Translations under genes and position numbers: made by a program
Shown here: piece after piece, positions 53,819-62,454 of the stretch
Numbering within the stretch: the first letter of the stretch is position 1
Layout of the letters: each line of letters begins with the position of its first letter
Assembly (NCBI RefSeq): GCF_051307045.1
Contig: NZ_CP150452.1
Coordinates: 2,232,001-2,296,000, forward strand
Source of the DNA: Dryocola sp031988645
Lineage (GTDB): Bacteria; Pseudomonadota; Gammaproteobacteria; Enterobacterales; Enterobacteriaceae
Reading direction: 5' to 3'
DNA: 64,000 bases
Notes under the pieces: generated by a model
Seen by the model: only the letters and a program-made list of their open reading frames with translations
Told to the model about the DNA's origin: nothing
The model's database searches: none

Positions 53819-55534
53819 ATGAAGCATCGAATTAGCGCCGTGCTGCTTTATGGTGCCACCGCGTGCGTAAGCTACGCGGATACGGCTCCCGCCCTGATAG
53901 ACCCGGAAAACCCGGCCAGGCCCTCGCAAAATATGCCCGTCAGCTCTACAAAGCAAAACGCCGCGCCGCGGGTGACGGTTGCGGTTCAGCAGCCAAAGCT
54001 GACCGCGCAGACGCTGGTTGCGGTACGGCATGTGCAGTTTATCGGCGGCACGCGCTACCCGCTGCCGGAGCTTGTCGCCCCTTTTCGTCCTCTGATCGGC
54101 AAAAAGGTGCCGCTGGGGGAGATCGTTTTGCTGACGAATGCGATTACCGAACGCTATAAGCAGGACGGCTATCCCCTCTCTTATGCCTTCCTGCCGCAGG
54201 ATAACTTTCGCCAGGACACGGTTCGCATCGTGCTGGTGGAAGGCTATATCGCCCACAGCTTTATAAAGAGTGAAAATGCGGCCGCCGGCGTGCGGTTAAG
54301 CCGTCTGGCGCAGCATATGATGACGGAAAAGCCGCTGACTCAGGCAAGGTTCGACCGCTACAGTTTGCTGATGGCCAGAACGCCCGCCACCGTCGTGGAG
54401 GCAAACGCCCGCCTGCCCGATAACATCTACGGGGCGGCGACGATGCAGGTTGACGCAAAGCAGCCGCATAGCTGGGATCTCTCCTCGACGATGGATTTTC
54501 GCAAGGGGCAAAACCTGGCGCTGGTAAACGGCACGCTGAGTAATCTCACCACGCACGGCGATCGGCTGGGGCTGGCCACGCTTATTCCGCTGGATAAGGA
54601 CACGCGTAAAACCTATCTTGGGGCAAACTACCAGCAATACCTCACCGACGAGGGATTGCTGCTGCAGCTTAAAGGCAGCTTCTACCGGGAAGACCCGCGC
54701 GATTACAGCCCGCTGCTTTATCTGCCGGAGGGCGTATCCATCGACGCCCGGCAAAAAACGCAGCAGTATACCGCCGGCGCCTCGCTCAACTATCCGTTGA
54801 TCCTTGAACGTAAGAAACAGCTCAGCGTCAGCGGCGGTCTGGATTATGTGGACAAGCGCAACGATTACCGGCTGCGCGCGCAGGGCTTTGGCAACACCCT
54901 GGATCTGCCTTCGGTACATCAGCACGCCCGCTATCCGGCGGCAGAAGTTTCGGTTAACGGTTCCCGTGAATTTGCTACCGCAAGCCTCGTGTCGCGCCTG
55001 ACGTTGCGCCAGGGTATCGATGCCTTCGGCGCAGACGCCTCGCCCGCTGAAGGCAGCGACCTGAACTTCACACGCTGGAAAGGAAACCTGGAGGCGGGCT
55101 GGCTGTTTATCCCAAACTGGCGGCTGAGCACCGCCCTTGAAGGCGACTGGTCGGATAATGACCTGCCCGAGGCCGAGCGCGTCACCTTCGGCGCCCAGCG
55201 CTTCGGTCGCGGCTATCCCGACGGCGAGGCCAGCGGTGATTACGGCTACGGCGGGCAGCTTGAGCTGCGCTATCTCCACGCGCGGCCGGAAGCGAGATGG
55301 CTTAAAAGCGTGCAGCCCTACGTGCTGCTTGACAGCGCTCAGACCTGGTTTAACCAGTCCGGCTACCGCCATCAGCGGCTTGCCTCAGCGGCGGCGGGGG
55401 TAATGTTAGGGGACGATAAGCACTATCGGGTAACGGTGGAAGGCGCCCGGCCATTGGCCGACAGGCCGGGCGACAGTGATAAGCGCGGCTGGCGTTTTAG
55501 CCTGACGTTTACCTACAATTTTAACAATTTATAG
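53819..55534 (+). CDS. ShlB/FhaC/HecB-type two-partner secretion outer-membrane transporter (TpsB)
   Basis: A 571-residue Omp85-superfamily transporter. The start at ATG 53819 has AAGGA seven bases upstream and a signal peptide ending in CVSYA; a GTG at 53801 is less likely. Residues about 70-155 form POTRA-type domains (VRHVQFIGGTRYPLPELV and YPLSYAFLPQDNF...VRIVLVEGYI). The rest is a 16-strand beta-barrel with the conserved loop-6 arginine motif as FGRGYPDGEASGDYGYGG and a C-terminal strand LTFTYNFNNL. TpsB proteins export a large TpsA with a TPS domain; none is found here, and the only adjacent candidate cargo is the Gly-rich lipoprotein. The pair sits between add and ydgJ, neighbours in E. 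coli. Confidence 0.85.
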   Translation: MKHRISAVLLYGATACVSYADTAPALIDPENPARPSQNMPVSSTKQNAAPRVTVAVQQPKLTAQTLVAVRHVQFIGGTRYPLPELVAPFRPLIGKKVPLGEIVLLTNAITERYKQDGYPLSYAFLPQDNFRQDTVRIVLVEGYIAHSFIKSENAAAGVRLSRLAQHMMTEKPLTQARFDRYSLLMARTPATVVEANARLPDNIYGAATMQVDAKQPHSWDLSSTMDFRKGQNLALVNGTLSNLTTHGDRLGLATLIPLDKDTRKTYLGANYQQYLTDEGLLLQLKGSFYREDPRDYSPLLYLPEGVSIDARQKTQQYTAGASLNYPLILERKKQLSVSGGLDYVDKRNDYRLRAQGFGNTLDLPSVHQHARYPAAEVSVNGSREFATASLVSRLTLRQGIDAFGADASPAEGSDLNFTRWKGNLEAGWLFIPNWRLSTALEGDWSDNDLPEAERVTFGAQRFGRGYPDGEASGDYGYGGQLELRYLHARPEARWLKSVQPYVLLDSAQTWFNQSGYRHQRLASAAAGVMLGDDKHYRVTVEGARPLADRPGDSDKRGWRFSLTFTYNFNNL

Positions 55535-55555
55535 CAACAGACGCCGGGGCTCCGT

Positions 55556-56596
55556 TTAAGCCAGATTCAGCGTCGCGCGCTTTTTCGCCGACTCAATGCC
55601 CAGTTCGATAAGCTCCATGACCTGGATCGCCTGCGCGGCCGGCACCGGATTTTCACCGTGGCCGGTTAACGCGTCGCGAATCGCGGCGTAGTAGGCCGGA
55701 TAGTTGCCCGGAACGGTCAGCAGCGTCTGCTCGGCCATCACCTCGCCCACGGCCTGGGTCAGCACGCCGTCGCGCATATCATAGCCCCAGTCCTCCTGCG
55801 GCAGTCTTTCGCCCGCCTTCAGGCGATCCTCCTGCGGATCGAGGCCATATTTAATGTAGCTGCCGCGGGTGCCGTGCACGATATAACGCGCGGATTCAGC
55901 GGCGGCCAGCAGGGAACCGTGCAGCACAACGCGACGCTGCGGATAGGCCAGCACGGCGTGGAAATAGTCCGTCGCCTGGGCGCCCGGACGAAGCTGGGCG
56001 AGATCGACGGTTAAGCTCACCGGCAGGCCGAAGAGGTTAATCGCCTGATCGAGAAGGTGCGGCCCCAAATCGTACCAGATGCCGCTGCCGACGCCCGCCT
56101 GCTCGCGCCAGCGGTTACGCACCTGCGGGCGGAAGCGGTCGAAATGAGATTCAAAATAGGCCACCTCGCCGAGCGTGCCTTCGGCCAGTAGCGCCTTTAG
56201 CGTCAGAAAATCGCTGTCCCAGCGGCGGTTATGGAACACCGAAAGCAGCTGGCCGCGGCTTTTCGCCAGCGCATCCAGTTCGCGTGCCTGTGACAACGTC
56301 ACGGTAAACGGCTTGTCGACCACCACGTGTTTGCCGGCCTCCAGCGCGGCTTTCGCCAGCGGGAAGTGGGTATCGTTGGGGGTGGGAACCACAATGAGAT
56401 CGATAGATGGGTCGTTAAACAGATGGTGTGGGTCGGAAACTACCGGCATCGTCGGCCAGTCCGCATGGACCTTTGACTCATCGCTGCTGGATACCGCCGC
56501 AAGCTCCATTCCCGGCGTGCCAACGATGAGCGGCGCATGAAAAGTCTTACTGGCGTAACCGTAGCCGATTAGCCCGACACGAATGTTATCACTCAT
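55556..56596 (-). CDS. ydgJ: YdgJ, Gfo/Idh/MocA-family oxidoreductase
   Basis: A 346-residue NAD(P)-dependent oxidoreductase, the same length as E. coli YdgJ. The N-terminal Rossmann motif is VGLIGYGYASKTFHAPLI; the conserved catalytic Lys is in VVDKPFTVTLSQARELDAL (the E/D-K-P motif) and the second domain carries WYDLGPHLLDQAINLFG with the His of the family. The natural sugar or cyclitol substrate is not established. It converges on the TpsB gene and is divergent from the GH1 gene. Confidence 0.94.
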   Translation of the reverse strand: MSDNIRVGLIGYGYASKTFHAPLIVGTPGMELAAVSSSDESKVHADWPTMPVVSDPHHLFNDPSIDLIVVPTPNDTHFPLAKAALEAGKHVVVDKPFTVTLSQARELDALAKSRGQLLSVFHNRRWDSDFLTLKALLAEGTLGEVAYFESHFDRFRPQVRNRWREQAGVGSGIWYDLGPHLLDQAINLFGLPVSLTVDLAQLRPGAQATDYFHAVLAYPQRRVVLHGSLLAAAESARYIVHGTRGSYIKYGLDPQEDRLKAGERLPQEDWGYDMRDGVLTQAVGEVMAEQTLLTVPGNYPAYYAAIRDALTGHGENPVPAAQAIQVMELIELGIESAKKRATLNLA

Positions 56597-56739
56597 TTGT
56601 ATTCCTCACTTTTATGGACGCCCTCATTTGACATCATCCTGTTTAGTGTAACAACAGCTGCTTTAATTGTTACGTGCTGGTTGCACACTTGCCAGGCGTT
56701 AGCGCGTCCGGCGGCAAAAGTGATTCAGTTCGCAAATAT

Positions 56740-56762
56740 GAAACCGGTTTCGGAAACCGGTT
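56740..56762. promoter_or_regulatory. LacI/AscG-type operator upstream of the GH1 gene
   Basis: GAAACCGGTT occurs twice with a 13-base period (56740-56749 and 56753-56762); the first is part of the perfect 12-bp palindrome GAAACCGGTTTC, the CG-centred operator type of GalR/LacI proteins and close to the AscG operator of the asc beta-glucoside operon. It lies 61-83 bases before the GH1 start. No LacI gene is adjacent, so a distant regulator must act here. Confidence 0.65.
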
Positions 56763-56822
56763 GCGGCCATCTGGCCGCCCTGCCTACACTGCCGGGGTCG
56801 AGTCAACTCAAGGAGCCTGGTC

Positions 56823-58224
56823 ATGTCAGCTTTTCCGCAACACTTTCTTTGGGGTGCCGCTACCGCGGCGTATCAGGTTGAGGGCGGCCATGATGCCGAT
56901 GGCAAAGGCCCGTCAATCTGGGATGTCTTCGCCCATCAGCCGGGCGCCACCTTCCAGGGCACCAACGGCGACGTCGCCGTCGACCACTACCACCGCTTCC
57001 GTGAAGACGTGGCGCTAATGGCCGAACAGGGATTGCAGAGCTACCGATTTTCGCTTTCCTGGCCGCGCCTGTTCCCGCAGGGGCGCGGGGAAATTAACGA
57101 GGCCGGGGTGCAATTCTACAGCGAGCTGATTGATTGCCTGCTCGAAAACAATATTGAACCCATGATCACCCTTTATCACTGGGATCTGCCGCAGGCGTTA
57201 CAGGATGAGGGCGGCTGGGAAAACAGAGCCACCGCCGAGGCCCTTCGTGGATTACGCCCGCCTGTGCTATGCCCGCTTTGGCGACCGCGTGAAGCTGTGG
57301 TCAACCTTTAACGAAACCGTGGTATTTATCGGCCACGGCTATATCACCGGCAGCCACCCGCCTTCGGTGCGCGATCCCGCCCGCGCTATTCAGGCCTGCC
57401 ACCACGTCTTCGTGGCTCATGCCGGGGCGGTGAAAGCGTTTCGCGCAGGCCAAATCGCGGGCGCCATCGGCTTTGTGAACGTTTTGCAGACCCATACGCC
57501 GCTAACGGACTCGCAGGAAGATAAGCAAGCCGCAGAGCTGGCCGACGGCATCTGGACCCACTGGCTGTACGATCCGGTGTTAAAGGGCGAGTATCCCGCC
57601 CGGCTGTTGGCCAGGGCCCGGGAGCTGTGGAACGTGCCGCAATTCGCCGCCGGCGACGAGCAGCTGCTCAAAGAAAATATCTGCGACTTTATCGGCCTTA
57701 ACTACTACAAACGCGAAACCGTTGCCGCCAATAACCAGCAGACGCATTTGCAGGCCAATCACAGCGGCGAGCGTAATAGCGGCCACGAATTTGGCTTTAA
57801 GGGTTTATTTAAATTTGTTCGTAACCCCACCGGCGTTTATACCGACTGGGACTGGGAGATTTACCCGCAGGGGTTAACCGAAGGTATTTTGCAGATTAAA
57901 GCGCGCTACGGCGATATTCCCATGTATATCACCGAAAACGGCCTTGGCGCCAAAGATCCCATTATCGACGGCGAAGTCGTTGACGACCCGCGCATCGACT
58001 ATTTAAAAATACATATCGACGCCATCGAGGCCGCCATGCAGCAGGGCGCCGACGTGCGGGGCTACTACCCCTGGTCGTTTATCGATTTGCTAAGCTGGCT
58101 CAACGGCTATCAGAAGCAGTACGGCTTCGTTTATGTGGACCATCAAAACGGGCTGGCGCGCAAGCGCAAGAAAAGCTTCTTCTGGTATCAGGAGCTGATC
58201 GCCAGCCGCGGCGAAAAAAGGTAG
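56823..58224 (+). CDS. GH1 beta-glucosidase/6-phospho-beta-glucosidase, frameshifted as sequenced
   Basis: After repair about 466 residues of a glycoside hydrolase family 1 enzyme. The N-terminal signature FLWGAATAAYQVEGG is in the first frame; the acid/base glutamate (STFNETV) and the nucleophile (PMYITENGLG) are in the second. One C too many in GGCCC at 57239-57243 breaks the frame; removing it gives AEAFVDYARLCYARFGDRV. The C-terminal KRKKSFFWYQELI resembles phospho-beta-glucosidases, but SWLNGYQKQYGFVYVDHQNG is also seen in non-phospho enzymes, so the substrate form is undecided. AAGGAG precedes the ATG. An AscG-type operator pair upstream suggests aryl-beta-glucoside induction. The frameshift is probably a sequencing error. 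Confidence 0.85.
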
Positions 58225-58236
58225 CCAGGTTATCCC

Positions 58237-58263
58237 AATCAGGCCCGGTTAACGGGCCTGATT
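58237..58263 (+). terminator. Terminator of the GH1 gene
   Basis: Perfect 11-bp stem AATCAGGCCCG/CGGGCCTGATT with loop GTTAA, 13 bases after the stop codon and followed by TATTT. The stem contains GGCC on both arms. Confidence 0.8.
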
Positions 58264-58399
58264 TATTTCCGCCGCAGATTGATGAAAAATCTTAAATAAT
58301 CAGTTATTTGACAATTGCGCTAAAGGGAATGCCGGGCAGCGTTTATTATTCGCCGCAGGCAGGCGGCAGACGCCCTTTCAGGTATGGATACCCAACGCT

Positions 58400-58615
58400 A
58401 TGACAGTGCAAGATTATTTAATTAAGTTCAGGAAAATCACCACGCTGGAAAGCCTGGAAAAACTGTTCGATCACCTCAATTATCGCCTTACCGACAGCCA
58501 CGAGATTATCAATATGTACCGCGCCGCGGATCATCGCCGCGCCGAGCTGGTTTCGGGCGGCCGGCTTTTCGATCCCGGTCGCGTGCCGAAATCCGTCTGG
58601 CGTTACGTCGTGTAA
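58400..58615 (+). CDS. cnu: Cnu (YdgT), Hha/YmoA-family nucleoid modulator
   Basis: A 71-residue protein, identical in length to E. coli Cnu. The Hha-family body DYLIKFRKITTLESLEKLFD and RRAELVSGGRLFDPGRVPKS is conserved. Cnu partners with H-NS and StpA to silence A+T-rich DNA and binds a site in oriC. In E. coli the tiny gene blr lies between ydgJ and cnu; I find no blr here, and the GH1 gene occupies that place. Confidence 0.95.
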   Translation: MTVQDYLIKFRKITTLESLEKLFDHLNYRLTDSHEIINMYRAADHRRAELVSGGRLFDPGRVPKSVWRYVV

Positions 58616-58714
58616 CCGCTTGCGGGTAGCATTACGCGTAAAAAGTCTTATAATCCCCCCGCCTTATGTCACACATAAGAAACGCATTTCGTTATTTTGC
58701 ATTCGGGAGGCTAC

Positions 58715-59155
58715 ATGACTACCACGCAAGCGCCGCGTATTGCAGGCTGGCTTATTGCCCCTCTCGCCTGGCTGCTGTTGACCCTGCTTAGCAGCTCCAT
58801 TGCGCTGGTCATCTATTTGATGATGCTCATCTCTCCTGAAAGCCATCGCCTGATGAACGCCCAGGGGCACAACATGGTGCTGTTCTGGTACTTCTCGGTT
58901 GCCTGCGCCATCGCCATGTGGGGCTACACGGTATGGCTGACCGTGGCATTTTTTAAACGCCGCAAAAAAACGGTGCGTCACTATATTCTCTGGCTGCTGA
59001 TTTCGGTGCTGCTGGCGCTTAAAGCCTTTGCCTTTTCTCCGGTCAGTGACGAACTGGCGCTACGCCAGCTTCTGTTCCCGCTGCTCGCCGCCTCTTTGCT
59101 GGTGCCCTACCTCAAACGCTCGCAGCGCGTGAAGCAAACTTTTATTAATCCGTAA
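58715..59155 (+). CDS. ydgK: YdgK, DUF2569-type inner-membrane protein
   Basis: A 146-residue membrane protein with four predicted helices (ISGWLIAPLAWLL-like first segment here GWLIAPLAWLLLTLLSS, then FWYFSVACAIAMWGYTVW, YILWLLISVLLALKAFAF and LLFPLLAASLLVPYL) and a basic C-terminus KRSQRVKQTF. It matches E. coli YdgK in place and pattern. Start at ATG 58715 is supported by GGGAGG seven bases upstream; an earlier in-frame start adds six residues without such a site. Function unknown. Confidence 0.88.
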   Translation: MTTTQAPRIAGWLIAPLAWLLLTLLSSSIALVIYLMMLISPESHRLMNAQGHNMVLFWYFSVACAIAMWGYTVWLTVAFFKRRKKTVRHYILWLLISVLLALKAFAFSPVSDELALRQLLFPLLAASLLVPYLKRSQRVKQTFINP

Positions 59156-59232
59156 TAACCCTATAAATACCCTGTTGTCGTCGATTATTTTTTCGCCGAT
59201 AATGGACGGCTTTTTTCGTTTCAGGTTAGAAA

Positions 59233-59814
59233 ATGACAGATTACTTGCTGCTCTTTGTTGGTACGGTGCTGGTCAATAACTTCGTGCTGGTGAAGTTTCT
59301 CGGCCTGTGCCCGTTTATGGGCGTTTCCAAAAAGCTGGAGACGGCCATCGGCATGGGGCTTGCCACCACCTTCGTCTTAACCCTGGCCTCGATTTGCGCC
59401 TGGGTGATTAACGACCTGATCCTGATCCCGCTGGATTTGGTCTATTTGCGCACCCTTGCTTTTATTCTGGTTATCGCCGTGGTGGTGCAGTTCACCGAAA
59501 TGGTGGTGCGCAAAACCAGCCCTGCGCTTTATCGTCTGTTAGGCATATTTTTACCGCTTATCACCACCAACTGCGCGGTGCTGGGCGTGGCGCTGTTAAA
59601 CGTCAATCTCGGCCACAACTTTTTGCAATCCGCGCTGTACGGCTTCTCCGCGGCGATCGGTTTTTCGCTGGTGATGGTTCTGTTCGCGGCAATTCGCGAA
59701 CGCCTTGCCGTGGCCGACGTGCCGGCGCCCTTCCGGGGCAACGCCATTGCGCTGATTACCGCAGGCTTGATGTCTCTGGCCTTTATGGGCTTTAGCGGGC
59801 TGGTGAAATTCTGA
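59233..59814 (+). CDS. rsxA: RsxA, electron transport complex subunit
   Basis: A 193-residue, six-helix inner-membrane subunit of the Rsx/Rnf complex, homologous to NqrE. Opening DYLLLFVGTVLVNNFVLVKF and the FLGLCPFMGVSKKLETAIGM stretch include the conserved cysteine; a second cysteine in ITTNCAVLGVALLN pairs with it at the intramembrane [2Fe-2S] site known in Rnf and Nqr. The complex in E. coli keeps SoxR reduced. First gene of rsxABCDG; its stop overlaps the rsxB start. Confidence 0.97.
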   Translation: MTDYLLLFVGTVLVNNFVLVKFLGLCPFMGVSKKLETAIGMGLATTFVLTLASICAWVINDLILIPLDLVYLRTLAFILVIAVVVQFTEMVVRKTSPALYRLLGIFLPLITTNCAVLGVALLNVNLGHNFLQSALYGFSAAIGFSLVMVLFAAIRERLAVADVPAPFRGNAIALITAGLMSLAFMGFSGLVKF

Positions 59815-60392
59815 TGAGCACCGTGTGGATTGCCGTTGCCGCGCTGACCCTGATGGGGCTGGCCTTTGGTCTGATCCTGGGGTATGCCTCGCGCCGCTTC
59901 GCCGTTGAAGAAGACCCTATCGTCGAGAAAATCGAAGAGCTGCTGCCGCAAAGCCAGTGCGGCCAATGCGGCTACCCCGGCTGCCGTCCCTATGCCGAAG
60001 CGGTGGGCAATAACGGCGCCAGGATAAACCTCTGCGCCCCCGGCGGCGAAGCGGTCATGCAAAAAATCGCCACCCTGCTGAACGTCGATCCGCAGCCTAT
60101 CGAAGGCGATGATTCAGCGCTTGCTCCCGCGCGCATGCTGGCGGTTATTGATGAAGCCAACTGCATCGGCTGTACGAAATGCATTCAGGCCTGCCCGGTC
60201 GACGCCATTGTCGGCGCAACCCGTGCGATGCACACCGTGATGAGCGACCTGTGCACCGGCTGCAATCTGTGCGTGGACCCTTGCCCGACAAGCTGTATTG
60301 AGCTGGTGCCGGTCGCCACCACCACTGAAAGCTGGAAATGGGATCTGCAGACGATTCCGGTACGTAATATTCCGGTGGAGCAACATGCTTAA
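59814..60392 (+). CDS. rsxB: RsxB, iron-sulfur electron transport subunit
   Basis: A 192-residue subunit with an N-terminal membrane helix, a [4Fe-4S] motif CGQCGYPGCRPYAEA with a further Cys in INLCAPGG, and two ferredoxin-type clusters (CIGCTKCIQACPVDA and CTGCNLCVDPCPTSC). It passes electrons within the Rsx complex. It overlaps rsxA by one base and rsxC by eight bases, showing tight translational coupling. Confidence 0.97.
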   Translation: MSTVWIAVAALTLMGLAFGLILGYASRRFAVEEDPIVEKIEELLPQSQCGQCGYPGCRPYAEAVGNNGARINLCAPGGEAVMQKIATLLNVDPQPIEGDDSALAPARMLAVIDEANCIGCTKCIQACPVDAIVGATRAMHTVMSDLCTGCNLCVDPCPTSCIELVPVATTTESWKWDLQTIPVRNIPVEQHA

Positions 60393-62454
60393 TTTCTTCA
60401 AACGTTTTCATAAAGATCGTATCTGGGACTTTGACGGCGGCATTCATCCGCCGGAGATGAAAAACCAGTCCAACGGCACGCCGCTGCGCCAGGTTACCCT
60501 GCCGAAACGGCTTATTCTTCCCCTCAAGCAGCATATCGGCGCCGAGGGCGAACTCTGCGTGAAAGCCGGAGACTTCGTGCTGCGCGGCCAGCCCCTGACC
60601 AAAGGACGCGGCAGAATGCTGCCGGTTCATGCGCCCACTTCAGGTACGGTTACGGCGATTACGCCCCACTCCACGGCTCATCCTTCAGCCCTTGCCGAGC
60701 TGAGCGTGATTATCGAGGCCGACGGTAAGGATACCTGGACCGAGCTGGACGGCTGGGCGGATTACCGCTGCCGCAGCCGCGAAGCGTTAATCGAACGTAT
60801 TCACCAGTTCGGCGTCGCCGGCCTGGGCGGCGCGGGCTTCCCGACCGGCAACAAGCTGCAGGGCGGCGGCGATAAAATCGAGACGCTGATTATTAACGCC
60901 GCCGAATGCGAGCCGTACATCACCGCGGATGACCGCCTGATGCAGGACTGCGCGGCGCAGATTGTCGAAGGCATCCGCATTCTTGCGCATATCCTGCAGC
61001 CGCAGCGGGTGTTAATCGGTATTGAAGACAATAAACCGCAGGCGATTTCCATGCTGCGCGCGGTGCTGGTCGATGCACACGATATTCAGCTACGCGTGAT
61101 CCCAACCAAATATCCGTCCGGCGGCGCGAAACAGCTTACGCAAATCCTCACCGGCAGGCAGGTTCCGCACGGCGGGCGCTCGTCGGATATCGGCGTACTG
61201 ATGCAGAACGTCGGTACGGCCTATGCGGTAAAACGCGCAATCATCGACGGCGAACCGCTGACCGAACGCGTGGTGACCTTAACGGGCGAAGCCGTCGCCC
61301 GGCCCGGCAACGTCTGGGCGCGTCTGGGCACGCCGGTTCGTCACCTGCTGGATTTCGCCGGTTTCCGCCCTTCCCAGGATCAGCAGGTCATTATGGGTGG
61401 CCCGCTGATGGGCTTTAGCCTGCCGTGGCTCGACGTGCCGGTGGTGAAGATAACCAACTGCCTGCTCGCCCCTTCGGCAAACGAAATGGGCGAGCCGGGC
61501 GAAGAGCAAAGCTGTATTCGCTGCAGCGCCTGCGCGGACTCCTGCCCGGCGGATCTCCTTCCGCAGCAGCTGTACTGGTTCAGCAAAGGCCAGCAGCACG
61601 ACAAAGCCACCGCGCATAATCTTAAGGACTGCATCGAGTGCGGCGCCTGCGCTTACGTTTGCCCGAGCAATATTCCGCTGGTGCAGTATTTCCGTCAGGA
61701 AAAAGCGCAAATCCGCGAAATCGAGCTGGAAGCGAAGCGTACAGCCGAGGCCAAAGAGCGCTTTGAAGCGCGCCAGGCGCGCCTTGAACGCGAAAAAGCC
61801 GCGCGCCTTGAGCGTCATAAGCAGGCCACGGTTCAACCTTCAGCCAAAGACAGCGATGCGATTCAGGCGGCTCTTGCCCGCGTGAAAAGCAAAAACGCCG
61901 CCGGCAGCGAGCCGATTATCGTGCAGGCTGGCAGCAAGCCGGACAACAGCGAAATAATCGCCGCGCGCGAGGCCCGCAAAGCGCAGGCGCGCGCAAAACA
62001 GGCGGAAAAAGCGCAGCAGGCAGAGGCTACGGAAACCACAGCTGCCGATCCGCGTAAAGCCGCGGTCGAAGCGGCTATCGCCCGCGCCAAAGCGCGTAAA
62101 GCGGCTCAGGCGGGTAACGAAAGCGAAACCGTCGCCCAGGCCGCGCCTGTCGAACCGGTTGACCCGCGTAAGGCAGCAGTCGAAGCGGCTATCGCCCGAG
62201 CCAAAGCGCGTAAAGCGGCGCAGGCAAACAGCGAACCTGTCGCAGATGCCGCGCCTGCCGAGCCGGTTGATCCGCGCAAGGCCGCCGTCGAAGCCGCTAT
62301 CGCCCGCGCCAAAGCGCGTAAAGCGGCTCAGCAGGAACAGGCCGTTGCAGCAGGTTCCACAGAAGAACAAGACCCAAGAAAAGCGGCTGTCGCTGCGGCC
62401 ATCGCCCGCGTACAGGCACGTAAAGCCGCTCAGCAGATGGCGCCAGAGGATTAA
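60385..62454 (+). CDS. rsxC: RsxC, NADH- and FMN-binding electron transport subunit
   Basis: A 689-residue subunit (E. coli RsxC, 740). The start ATG 60385 gives MLNFFKRFHKDRIWDFDGGI. The NADH/FMN domain includes GLGGAGFPTGNKL and NAAECEPYITADDR; two [4Fe-4S] motifs follow (CIRCSACADSCPADL and CIECGACAYVCPSN). The C-terminal quarter is a charged, Ala-rich tail with four copies of DPRKAAVEAAIARAKARKAA (from 62047, 62161, 62269 and 62371). Variation in copy number of this tail explains length differences between species. Its stop codon abuts the rsxD start. Confidence 0.96.
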   Translation: MLNFFKRFHKDRIWDFDGGIHPPEMKNQSNGTPLRQVTLPKRLILPLKQHIGAEGELCVKAGDFVLRGQPLTKGRGRMLPVHAPTSGTVTAITPHSTAHPSALAELSVIIEADGKDTWTELDGWADYRCRSREALIERIHQFGVAGLGGAGFPTGNKLQGGGDKIETLIINAAECEPYITADDRLMQDCAAQIVEGIRILAHILQPQRVLIGIEDNKPQAISMLRAVLVDAHDIQLRVIPTKYPSGGAKQLTQILTGRQVPHGGRSSDIGVLMQNVGTAYAVKRAIIDGEPLTERVVTLTGEAVARPGNVWARLGTPVRHLLDFAGFRPSQDQQVIMGGPLMGFSLPWLDVPVVKITNCLLAPSANEMGEPGEEQSCIRCSACADSCPADLLPQQLYWFSKGQQHDKATAHNLKDCIECGACAYVCPSNIPLVQYFRQEKAQIREIELEAKRTAEAKERFEARQARLEREKAARLERHKQATVQPSAKDSDAIQAALARVKSKNAAGSEPIIVQAGSKPDNSEIIAAREARKAQARAKQAEKAQQAEATETTAADPRKAAVEAAIARAKARKAAQAGNESETVAQAAPVEPVDPRKAAVEAAIARAKARKAAQANSEPVADAAPAEPVDPRKAAVEAAIARAKARKAAQQEQAVAAGSTEEQDPRKAAVAAAIARVQARKAAQQMAPED
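62047..62433 (+). repeat. Fourfold in-frame repeat in the RsxC tail
   Basis: The unit DPRKAAVEAAIARAKARKAA recurs at 114-, 108- and 102-bp intervals, separated by variable acidic spacers (for example NESETVAQAAPVEPV). The last copy is degenerate (AAIARVQARKAAQ). The spacers shrink by six bases each time. Confidence 0.85.

Noticed and set aside
56650..56670. Possible second Ter site (TGTAACAACA) before the GH1 gene
   Set aside because: Only part of the reversed core fits; an inserted base breaks the critical GTTACAAC and the flanks do not match.
2711..57243. Reading the nine frameshifts as pseudogenes or programmed frameshifts
   Set aside because: All share the GGCC context and direction, affect unrelated and core genes, and no slippery heptamer or downstream pseudoknot is apparent; sequencing error explains them better.
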